Positions 1 to 5,128 of a DNA stretch of 7,312 bases are shown one piece after another. Origin of the DNA: Gemmatimonadota bacterium. GTDB taxonomy: Bacteria > Gemmatimonadota > Gemmatimonadetes > Gemmatimonadales > Gemmatimonadaceae. The notes under the pieces are model-generated. The model searched no databases. It was given only the letters and a program-made list of their open reading frames with translations, and was not told the DNA's origin. The position numbers were made by a program, and so were the translations under genes. Where the stretch lies: the NCBI GenBank assembly GCA_023249395.1, contig JAHFCS010000100.1, positions 1 to 7,312 of the forward strand, read 5' to 3'. How positions within the stretch are numbered: the first letter of the stretch is position 1; every line of letters begins with the position of its first letter.

Positions 1-87
1 GGGATTGTACCGGTAGACGAATGCGACTAACGGGCGATGTCGTTTATCATAAGGCAATTACCCGGCTTCCGAGGAGTGCCGGCATCC

Positions 88-118
88 AAAAAAAAGCCCC
101 GCCTTGATGACGGGGCTT
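88..118 (-). terminator. Rho-independent terminator reading leftward
   Basis: Read on the minus strand, the stem AAGCCCCG (118-111) pairs perfectly with CGGGGCTT (101-94) around a 9-base loop, and the 3' arm runs straight into eight consecutive T (95-88). That is a textbook intrinsic terminator. The plus-strand side lacks a T tract after the hairpin, so it should work in one direction only. It lies 50 bases past the stop of the small minus-strand reading frame at 169-321 and most simply ends that transcript. Confidence 0.9.
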
Positions 119-168
119 CTGACGGACTCTGTTCTATATAATAGTAGGTCCGGGAGACGGAACGTGCG

Positions 169-321
169 CTACGCCGCCTGCGATGCCGGGTCGCGGGTCG
201 GCTCTGGTGCCGGTCCCCAGATGTACGCGGAGAACACAGTGGCGGGCTCTTCGCGGTCTCCATTGGAAATGATGATACCGAGCGGCTCTGGATGCTCGGT
301 TGGCTGACGAGTCTTCTTCAT
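169..321 (-). CDS. Small protein of unknown function, 50 residues
   Basis: I do not recognise this protein. The frame opens at ATG 321-319, preceded by AGAGG (331-327) at a 5-base spacing. It starts M-K-K-T-R-Q-P-T and ends in TAG at 169-171. A longer in-frame start at 363 would add 14 residues but would place this ribosome-binding site inside the gene, so I prefer 321. The protein has a short basic start, a central hydrophobic stretch (L-G-I-I-I-S, about residues 14-19), an aromatic patch (F-S-A-Y-I-W-G-P, about 30-37) and a Pro/Ala/Glu-rich tail. It has no signal peptide, no clear membrane helix and no cysteines. Support for a real gene is the ribosome-binding site plus a strong same-strand terminator 50 bases downstream. 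It could be a conserved lineage-specific small protein. No function can be inferred. Confidence 0.65.
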   Translation of the reverse strand: MKKTRQPTEHPEPLGIIISNGDREEPATVFSAYIWGPAPEPTRDPASQAA

Positions 322-326
322 GGTTG

Positions 327-331
327 CCTCT
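327..331 (-). promoter_or_regulatory. Ribosome binding site of the 50-residue protein
   Basis: On the minus strand AGAGG lies 5 bases before ATG 321-319. It chooses this start over the in-frame ATG at 363, which I therefore leave out. Confidence 0.6.
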
Positions 332-410
332 TGAGGTAACGGCTCGACGTTCGCCGAGTGCACGCACCTAAGGCACCCATGATGCCGCCCTGGTACAGAA
401 CGCTAAGATG

Positions 411-499
411 GTGTCCTAGTTGTATTTACGGAAATTGCTAACGCGCCTCGGCTCGTGTGGTGTCTCAGAAGGACACGCGAAACCTGGACACTATGTGTC
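411..499. repeat. Cluster of GTGTC/GACAC pentamers in an intergenic gap
   Basis: GTGTC occurs at 411-415, 460-464 and 495-499, and its complement GACAC at 472-476 and 487-491. That is five copies in 89 bases. Pairs 460-464/472-476 and 487-491/495-499 could form two adjacent short hairpins, and GTGTCCT (411-417) is the exact complement of AGGACAC (470-476). The cluster lies just past the stop of the 262-residue gene and upstream of the 50-residue gene, both on the minus strand. It could be an operator array, a folded RNA leader or a weak termination region. There is no T tract next to the hairpins. Confidence 0.35.
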
Positions 500-500
500 G

Positions 501-1289
501 TTATGCGACGGCCTTCCGCGCCAGGAACGACCTGCCGGTGACGCCATCGTCGAGCACCGATACCTGCCACCCCTTGTAGCTCTTCCTCAGCTCGGACAGC
601 GAGACGCCTGACTGTCCTGCGACGAGAGTCTCGACGAGGTGGACGCCGCCGTCTTCGGTGACGCTCTGGAGGACGGCGATCACGCGGGCGCGCTGGCGGG
701 CGGTGAGTCCGGCGAACGCGGCGGGCGCGCAGACGACCGCACTCAGCGACTGCTCGGATGGCGGAGACCACTCGTTCAGTCCTTCGGAATAATGGTCGAT
801 GTGTCCGGGGAGTCGGGCAATCTCGGCGCTGTTGAGCACGCTCTCCCGCATGTCCGAGAGCCCGTTGATTGCGGTCACCGCGCAGCCGTGTGCCGCCAGA
901 TACGCCGCAGCGTTCGCCACTTCCGTCCCCGCGACCAGCACGTGCGACTCCGCCGACGGTCGGATCTCGCGCGCGACCGGGCTGTCAGGACTGATGCCCC
1001 AGTGTTCGGGGCGCAGAAACTCCTCGAGCTCCTTCAGTCGCTTGATTTCGCGCTTCCGCCAGGTTGCATAGGATGGCAACGGGATGCGCTGTCGGATGAT
1101 CTTGTCGACTTCGACGACGAGCAGCAGCTCGTTCATCGAGATTTGCATCCCCGACTGAAGCGACGCTACCGCCTCGTCTCCAATTTTGAGAAGAGTCGAC
1201 CGTGAGATCGATTCCTTGTAATCTTCGATCGCGTTCTCGACGTACAGTTCGTACTCGTGCTTGAGCGATCTTGGGGCGGATTGATCCAT
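501..1289 (-). CDS. Hypothetical protein with degenerate methyltransferase-like C-terminal domain
   Basis: 262 residues, from ATG 1289-1287 to TAA 503-501. I see no strong ribosome-binding site, but no other upstream start is available and the next Met is residue 48. Residues 10-100 look mainly helical and charged, with a conserved-looking segment around W77-R78-K79-R80 and P94-E95-H96-W97-G98. Residues 115-260 follow the strand/helix order of a class I SAM methyltransferase: strand 1 H116-V-L-V-A-G121, a helix with A-A-Y-L-A-A-H-G (128-135), strand 2 A-V-T-A-I-N (137-142), a later strand (S-A-V-V-C-A-P) and G-G-V-H-L-V-E-T near residue 210. The glycine-rich SAM loop expected after strand 1 is replaced by G-T-E-V-A-N, so SAM binding is doubtful. 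It may be a pseudoenzyme or a regulator. It is divergent from mutM, with which it may share a control region. Confidence 0.7.
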   Translation of the reverse strand: MDQSAPRSLKHEYELYVENAIEDYKESISRSTLLKIGDEAVASLQSGMQISMNELLLVVEVDKIIRQRIPLPSYATWRKREIKRLKELEEFLRPEHWGISPDSPVAREIRPSAESHVLVAGTEVANAAAYLAAHGCAVTAINGLSDMRESVLNSAEIARLPGHIDHYSEGLNEWSPPSEQSLSAVVCAPAAFAGLTARQRARVIAVLQSVTEDGGVHLVETLVAGQSGVSLSELRKSYKGWQVSVLDDGVTGRSFLARKAVA

Positions 1290-1310
1290 CTACCGGGGTC
1301 GGAGGTTGCG

Positions 1311-1336
1311 CACACTCCGGGAGTGCTGCGAGTGTG
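1311..1336. promoter_or_regulatory. Inverted repeat in the divergent mutM promoter region, possible operator
   Basis: CACACTC (1311-1317) and GAGTGTG (1330-1336) are a perfect 7-bp inverted repeat separated by 12 bases. A further GAGTG lies between them at 1321-1325 and forms a tighter palindrome with 1313-1317 (CACTC-CGG-GAGTG). Three half-sites of one pentamer in a 102-base gap between divergent genes look like a transcription-factor site. Its position fits a site overlapping the start of the minus-strand transcript. It could also form an RNA hairpin in the leader of the 262-residue gene. Confidence 0.4.
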
Positions 1337-1364
1337 AAGCTAGAGCATAGAGTCTTACGCGCAA
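1337..1364 (-). promoter_or_regulatory. Candidate promoter for the 262-residue gene
   Basis: On the minus strand TTGCGC (1364-1359) and TAGCTT (1342-1337) are separated by 16 bases, resembling -35 and -10 boxes. The -35 box matches the sigma-70 consensus partly and the -10 box only at positions 1, 2 and 6. It places the inverted repeat at 1311-1336 directly at the expected start of transcription. This is weak evidence on sequence alone. Confidence 0.25.
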
Positions 1365-1391
1365 GTACTTTTTTTCCTCGCACCCGGGACC

Positions 1392-2177
1392 ATGCCAGAG
1401 CTGCCTGAAGTAGAAAACGCAATGCGGCGTCTTCGAACCGCCATCGAAGGAAAGACAATTGCCGTCGTGCGCACGCTCCACTCGTCGCTGAAACGACAGC
1501 TTCCGCCGGCGAAAGCGCGACGCTTGCGACAGCGACGCGTCGTGCGTGTCGAACGACGGGGCAAGCATCAATTGCTGCATCTCGATGATGGCTCCGCTCT
1601 CCACGCGCACTTCAGGATGAACGGCGACTGGATCGTGAGCCGCACCGATCAGGTGCCCGACAGATTCACGCGGGCTCTGATCGATCTCACCGATGGCACG
1701 CGGGTCGAGCTGCACGACAGTCGCGCGCTTTCAGCGCTCTCCTTTCATACGACAGCCGCCTCCGCGCTGCCGAGCCTTGGAATAGAAGCGAATGACGATT
1801 CTCTCGATGCCGCATATCTGTCGAATGCGCTGAGCCGGCGGCGGGGCCCGATCAAGCCCGCGCTCATGGACCAGAAAGTCATCGCCGGACTCGGCAACAT
1901 CTACGCCGCTGAAGCGCTCTGGCGCGCGCGCATCAGTCCGCGCGCGATGGCCGCGTCGATCTCGAAATTGCGTCTGGTGCGGCTGGTGGACGCGATCCGT
2001 GCGGTGCTCAGCGACGAGGACCGTCCCCCGGGCCGGTATACCGACAGCACCGACCGCCATCGTTTCGCCGTTTACGACCGCGAAGGAAAGCCGTGTCGGG
2101 TTTGCTCCACTCCGATCAGGAGAATCGTTCAGGCGGGACGATCGACGTATTATTGCCCGAAGTGCCAGCGGTCGTGA
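1392..2177 (+). CDS. mutM: Formamidopyrimidine-DNA glycosylase (Fpg/MutM)
   Basis: This is a bifunctional glycosylase/AP lyase that removes 8-oxoguanine and formamidopyrimidines in base-excision repair. It has 261 residues, slightly under the usual 270. The start is fixed by M-P-E-L-P-E-V-E: after Met removal Pro2 is the Schiff-base nucleophile, with Glu3 and Glu6 beside it. Lys58 (R-G-K-H) is the phosphate-contacting lysine. The H2TH region is at about 153-183, with Lys155, Asp160 and Asn169 (G-L-G-N-I-Y-A-A-E). The C-terminal zinc finger has Cys235, Cys238, Cys255 and Cys258, with Arg250 in its hairpin. Met76 and Arg111 match two of the three residues that fill the gap left by the flipped base. 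The third, usually Phe, is Leu113 here (D-S-R-A-L-S). The ribosome-binding site is weak. It stands alone on the plus strand and meets the RlmI-type gene end to end with a 10-base gap. Confidence 0.95.
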   Translation: MPELPEVENAMRRLRTAIEGKTIAVVRTLHSSLKRQLPPAKARRLRQRRVVRVERRGKHQLLHLDDGSALHAHFRMNGDWIVSRTDQVPDRFTRALIDLTDGTRVELHDSRALSALSFHTTAASALPSLGIEANDDSLDAAYLSNALSRRRGPIKPALMDQKVIAGLGNIYAAEALWRARISPRAMAASISKLRLVRLVDAIRAVLSDEDRPPGRYTDSTDRHRFAVYDREGKPCRVCSTPIRRIVQAGRSTYYCPKCQRS

Positions 2178-2187
2178 ATCGACCTGG

Positions 2188-3354
2188 CTAGTCGAGCGCC
2201 TCGAGGAGCGCGCCCTTGATGTAGCCGGTCTCGGGAATCGTCAGGACTTCCGGGTGATCGACTGGCTGGCCTCTGATCTCACGGATTGCCATGCGGCGGC
2301 CGCTGTCGGAAGCTGCCGCTTCGAGCATCTCCATGAAGAGCGGCTTCGTCAGGTGAAAGCTGCAGCTCGCCGTGTATAGCATTCCACCAGTCGAAAGAAG
2401 TCGCATCGCACGCAGGTTGATCTCCTTGTATCCGCGCAGCGCGCCGGGCAGCGACGCGCGGGTCTTCGCGAACGCCGGCGGGTCGAGAACGATGGTGTCG
2501 AACTCCTCTCCCTCGCGCTCGCGGGCGCGCAGATAGTCGAACGCATTCGCCTCGACAAATTCGATGTTGGTGAGTCCGTTGAGCTCGGCATTCTGCGCCG
2601 CCCTCGCCAGCGCCTGCTCCGAAGCATCGAGGGCGACGACGCTCTCGGCGTTTCGTGCGAGATGGAGAGCGAAGGAGCCGTGATAGCTGAAGGCATCCAG
2701 CGCTCGCCCGCGTGCGTGCTCGCCGGCCAGGCGCCGGTTCTCCCGCTGATCCAGGAACGCGCCCGTCTTCTGCCCGGTCCACGGCGCGGCAAGATATCTC
2801 AGCTCGTACTCGTCGATCTCGATCTCCCGTGGAACGTCGCCGTGCAGAATCACAGTCTCTCGCGGCAGGCCTTCCTTGGAGCGAAGTGGAACGTCGTTGC
2901 GCGCCAGAATCCCGTCAACGCGCGTCACGCTGACTACTGCCGCGACGATCTCGGCGCGAAAGGCTTCCAACCCTGCGCTCATCAACTGGACGACCGCCCA
3001 GCGGTCGTATTTGTCGCAGACGAGTGAGGGACACCCATCCGCCTCACCATGCACCACCCGATGCGCGTTGGTTACGGTCTCGAGTCCCACACGTCGTGCC
3101 GCCGCCGCCGCGATTCGCTCGTGCCACCATTCGCCGTCGATCACCGCATTGGGATCGGGATCGAGTAGTCGCAGCGATATCTCCGACCGCGGGCTCCACA
3201 GCGCCCACCCTGCGGGACGATTTCTCGAGTCCCGGACGAGCACGGCCCCGGCTTCGGCGTCCGGCCGCTCCGAAACATCACTTCGGTATATCCACGGATG
3301 GCCCGCTTCCCACCGCCTGAGCCCTTTCGCCGTTACCTTTGCGGTGTCGAGCAT
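2188..3354 (-). CDS. rlmI: Class I SAM-dependent rRNA (cytosine-5) methyltransferase, RlmI type
   Basis: Likely methylates C5 of a 23S rRNA cytosine (C1962 in E. coli) with SAM, in the cytoplasm. It has 388 residues from ATG 3354-3352. The N-terminal PUA domain (about 1-80) carries H-P-W-I-Y-R-S-D-V (19-27). A linker domain follows, then G-Q-K-T-G-A-F-L-D-Q-R (194-204), which is characteristic of the family. The SAM loop is A-L-D-A-F-S-Y-H-G (218-226), D243 ends strand 2, D-P-P-A-F is at 291-295, and S-C-S (330-332) contains the predicted catalytic Cys331. The frame stays open to 3537, and an ATG at 3387-3385 would add 11 residues. I prefer 3354 because the protein then begins close to the PUA domain, but the ribosome-binding site (GGG, 3 bases away) is poor. 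The exact rRNA target is inferred. Related RlmK- or RlmO-like enzymes are alternatives. Confidence 0.87.
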   Translation of the reverse strand: MLDTAKVTAKGLRRWEAGHPWIYRSDVSERPDAEAGAVLVRDSRNRPAGWALWSPRSEISLRLLDPDPNAVIDGEWWHERIAAAAARRVGLETVTNAHRVVHGEADGCPSLVCDKYDRWAVVQLMSAGLEAFRAEIVAAVVSVTRVDGILARNDVPLRSKEGLPRETVILHGDVPREIEIDEYELRYLAAPWTGQKTGAFLDQRENRRLAGEHARGRALDAFSYHGSFALHLARNAESVVALDASEQALARAAQNAELNGLTNIEFVEANAFDYLRAREREGEEFDTIVLDPPAFAKTRASLPGALRGYKEINLRAMRLLSTGGMLYTASCSFHLTKPLFMEMLEAAASDSGRRMAIREIRGQPVDHPEVLTIPETGYIKGALLEALD

Positions 3355-3375
3355 TTTCCCAATGTAACGCGCGGC

Positions 3376-3380
3376 GGAAG
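3376..3380 (+). promoter_or_regulatory. Ribosome binding site of the HD-GYP gene
   Basis: GGAAG lies 5 bases before ATG 3386 and supports that start. It lies in the short gap before the preferred RlmI start (3354), or inside the first RlmI codons if that gene starts at 3387. Confidence 0.5.
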
Positions 3381-3385
3381 CTCTC

Positions 3386-4180
3386 ATGGTCAAATTGCTC
3401 CCCGTCCCACTCGGTATCGGAGTTCTCGCTGGTGGATTGCTCGTCTGGGAACGACGCGCACGAAAGCACGCAGAGCGACTCGGCGCCGCGACGCTCGAGA
3501 CGCTTCTTGCGACGATCGACGCCAACGACGCCGTCACCGGTGCGCACGTAAGGCGCGTCGCCGACTACTCGCTGATTCTTGTCGATGCTGCCGGCTTCGA
3601 AGAGAGGATCCGCCGGAGCATCGAGCGCGTCGCGTTGTTTCACGACATCGGCAAGATTCACGAAGCGATAACCGACATCTTTCACGACGGTTCCAGGCTC
3701 ACACCGGCCGAGCGACGCGCGGTGATGACGCATCCCCTGCGTGGAGCGCAGGTTCTCGCTCCGCTGGCTTACTTCTTCCCGGATCTACCCGAGGGCGTAC
3801 TGTGTCACCACGAGCGATGGGACGGGAAGGGATATCCCCGCCACCTCAAGGGGACGCAGATCCCAATCAGCGCCCGCATCGTCGCGATAGCCGATACCTT
3901 CGATGCGATCACTCACACGCGTCCTTACAAAAAGGGACGCAGCGTCACCGACGCAACGAATGCGCTGCTCGCCGGCAGAGGGACTCAGTTTCAGGCCGAG
4001 CTCGTGGACCTGTTTCTGAGTCCGCCGGTGATGGAATTGATCGAGCTGAGCATGGCGAAGACATTCGCCCCCTCGCGCAAGAATCAGCGGCGGGGAAGGG
4101 GAAAGGTGAGCCGGCCTGTGCCGGACATCACTTTCCGATGGCGGACCGTAGACGCCGCGCCGCGGCAGCGGGATCGCTAG
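3386..4180 (+). CDS. Membrane-anchored HD-GYP domain phosphodiesterase
   Basis: 264 residues. HD-GYP proteins hydrolyse cyclic di-GMP (some cleave cGAMP) and so lower second-messenger levels. The N-terminus has one hydrophobic helix (about residues 4-20) followed by the basic run W-E-R-R-A-R-K, which predicts an inner-membrane anchor with the catalytic part in the cytoplasm. There is no sensor or receiver domain. The HD-GYP domain covers about 36-200: His54 (G-A-H-V-R-R-V), His86-Asp87 in H-D-I-G-K-I, His116 (M-T-H-P), His141-His142-Glu143, G-K-G-Y-P (147-151), the L-K-G-T-Q-I-P loop (154-160) and A-R-I-V-A-I-A-D (163-170). All the expected metal ligands and the GYP signature are present, so it should be active. 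The last 17 codons overlap thiE on the other strand and encode a basic tail (F-R-W-R ... R-Q-R-D-R). The substrate is inferred from the family. Confidence 0.92.
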   Translation: MVKLLPVPLGIGVLAGGLLVWERRARKHAERLGAATLETLLATIDANDAVTGAHVRRVADYSLILVDAAGFEERIRRSIERVALFHDIGKIHEAITDIFHDGSRLTPAERRAVMTHPLRGAQVLAPLAYFFPDLPEGVLCHHERWDGKGYPRHLKGTQIPISARIVAIADTFDAITHTRPYKKGRSVTDATNALLAGRGTQFQAELVDLFLSPPVMELIELSMAKTFAPSRKNQRRGRGKVSRPVPDITFRWRTVDAAPRQRDR

Positions 4181-4742
4181 AGCCGAAAACGCCGCTGATG
4201 ACGGCGATCCCGGCTGCGCCGGCCGCCATCGGTATTGCCGCATTCTCGGCAGTCACTCCGCCGACTGCCACCGCGGGGAGACCCGCCAGAGCGGCGAGTC
4301 GCGAGAAGCCCTCCGCTCCAATCGCCTGGCCGGCGTCGCTTTTCGATCCGGTTGCGAAGAATGGACCGATGCCGGCGTAGTCGGCCCCCGCCGAATTCGC
4401 GACTTCGGCATCGTTGCCGACTGAGATGCCGATGATGAATCCTTCGGGAGCCACGCGCCTGATTGCGGAGGGAGGTACGTCGTCAGCCCCGAGGTGAACT
4501 CCTGCTGCTCCGGCGGCGATCGCGACGTCGGCCCGGTCGTTCACGATCACCGGCACACCCACCGATCGGACGAGCTCGCGCGCCACTCCCACGAGGTCAC
4601 GAGCGGAGACATCTTTGAGCCGAAGCTGGATGCAGCTCGCTCCTCCCCGCGCCGCGGCCGACGCGCGGGCGATCAGTCCCGTCTGGCCGTCACGGATATG
4701 ATCGGTGATGGCGATCAGCCGGATCGTGGATAAATCAATCAC
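4128..4742 (-). CDS. thiE: Thiamine-phosphate synthase
   Basis: Condenses HMP pyrophosphate with the thiazole phosphate to make thiamine phosphate. It is a cytoplasmic TIM barrel of 204 residues with this start, close to the family's usual 210. Visible motifs in order are Q-L-R-L-K-D (pyrophosphate-binding loop), V-N-D-R-A-D-V-A, G-V-H-L-G-A-D-D, A-D-Y-A-G-I-G-P-F-F-A-T-G-S-K-S-D-A-G, and V-A-V-G-G-V-T with a following V-I-S-G-V-F. I chose GTG 4742-4740 because the barrel's first strand (I-R-L-I-A-I-T-D) begins seven residues later. Starts up to 4862 are in frame but would run antisense through aroH and add an Arg/Ser/Pro-rich stretch with no family match. No ribosome-binding site precedes this GTG, so a leaderless transcript is possible. 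Its stop lies 53 bases inside the HD-GYP gene. No other thiamine gene is in view. Confidence 0.93.
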   Translation of the reverse strand: MIDLSTIRLIAITDHIRDGQTGLIARASAAARGGASCIQLRLKDVSARDLVGVARELVRSVGVPVIVNDRADVAIAAGAAGVHLGADDVPPSAIRRVAPEGFIIGISVGNDAEVANSAGADYAGIGPFFATGSKSDAGQAIGAEGFSRLAALAGLPAVAVGGVTAENAAIPMAAGAAGIAVISGVFGSSDPAAAARRLRSAIGK

Positions 4743-4745
4743 CGC

Positions 4746-4750
4746 GGAGG
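4746..4750 (+). promoter_or_regulatory. Ribosome binding site of aroH
   Basis: GGAGG lies 6 bases before ATG 4757, an ideal arrangement that fixes the aroH start. The site sits between the divergent starts of thiE and aroH, so the aroH promoter must lie inside thiE. Confidence 0.75.
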
Positions 4751-4756
4751 ACGTCG

Positions 4757-5128
4757 ATGGAAAAATCTTTGCGCGCGCTCCGCGGCGCGACAACGGTGGG
4801 CGAGGACACGCCGGAGAGCATCGCCGCCGCGACACGAGAGCTGCTGACCGAGCTCGCCGCACGAAACGGCTTCGAGGCGAGCGATATCGTGAGCGCGATC
4901 TTTACTGTGACGCCCGACCTTCGAAGTGATTTTCCTGCGCGCGCGGCGCGCAGCCTGGGCTGGGAGGATGTGTCGCTTCTCTGCACGACCGAGATACCCG
5001 TGCCACACGCCCTCGCGCGATGCATCCGGGTGTTGCTCTACGTCGAAACGAGGCGCCCTCGTGCGGAGCTGAAGCACGTCTATCTGCGAGGCGCTCGCGC
5101 GCTTCGACCGGATCTTCTCACCGACTGA
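4757..5128 (+). CDS. aroH: Chorismate mutase, AroH class
   Basis: Converts chorismate to prephenate, the branch point towards phenylalanine and tyrosine. It has 123 residues, close to the 127 of the Bacillus subtilis trimeric enzyme, and alignment from memory is good along the whole length. The N-terminus carries L-R-G-A-T-T-V (8-14) with Arg9, equivalent to B. subtilis Arg7. T-P-D-L (52-55) and F59 follow, then Cys76 and Glu79 (C-T-T-E, equivalent to Cys75 and Glu78), Arg91 (C-I-R-V, the key Arg90) and Tyr109 in H-V-Y-L (Tyr108). The complete active site is therefore present. It is a stand-alone enzyme, not fused to prephenate dehydratase or DAHP synthase. It starts 14 bases from the divergent thiE start, and its last 11 bases overlap the mltG end on the opposite strand. 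Confidence 0.95.
   Translation: MEKSLRALRGATTVGEDTPESIAAATRELLTELAARNGFEASDIVSAIFTVTPDLRSDFPARAARSLGWEDVSLLCTTEIPVPHALARCIRVLLYVETRRPRAELKHVYLRGARALRPDLLTD

Noticed and set aside
1..87. End of a gene or a tRNA at the left edge
   Set aside because: One plus frame is open for only nine codons before TAA (28-30) and another is open to about 107 without recognisable protein. No cloverleaf can be drawn. I see no supportable feature.
137..142. Perfect TATAAT on the plus strand
   Set aside because: No acceptable -35 box lies 16-18 bases upstream and no plus-strand gene follows. It falls in the short A/T-rich 3' untranslated stretch of the minus-strand small gene.
253..282. Lasso-peptide or other RiPP precursor reading of the 50-residue protein (G-I-I-I-S-N-G-D, Asp at position 8 from Gly)
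   Set aside because: The residue two before the Gly is Pro, not the Thr expected in lasso leaders, the leader pattern is absent, and no cyclase or peptidase genes are nearby.
403..771. 122-codon minus-strand frame and other long Arg-rich frames across the window
   Set aside because: These are antisense or out-of-frame shadows of the recognised genes, a usual result of high GC content. Their translations are Arg/Pro-rich and match no family.
1369..1375. Run of seven T before mutM as a terminator
   Set aside because: No G/C-rich hairpin directly precedes it on the plus strand, and no plus-strand gene lies upstream to be terminated.
3355..3537. 61-residue N-terminal extension of the RlmI-type protein
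   Set aside because: It is Ser/Arg-rich, antisense to the HD-GYP gene, and lies outside the PUA domain that begins right after Met at 3354.
3298..4380. 360-codon plus-strand frame overlapping the HD-GYP gene
   Set aside because: It is the Arg-rich +1 shadow of the HD-GYP gene and of the thiE complement. The HD-GYP frame carries every expected motif.
4743..4862. 40-residue N-terminal extension of ThiE
   Set aside because: It is antisense to aroH, low-complexity Arg/Ser/Pro, and absent from the ThiE barrel. The 204-residue form matches the family length.
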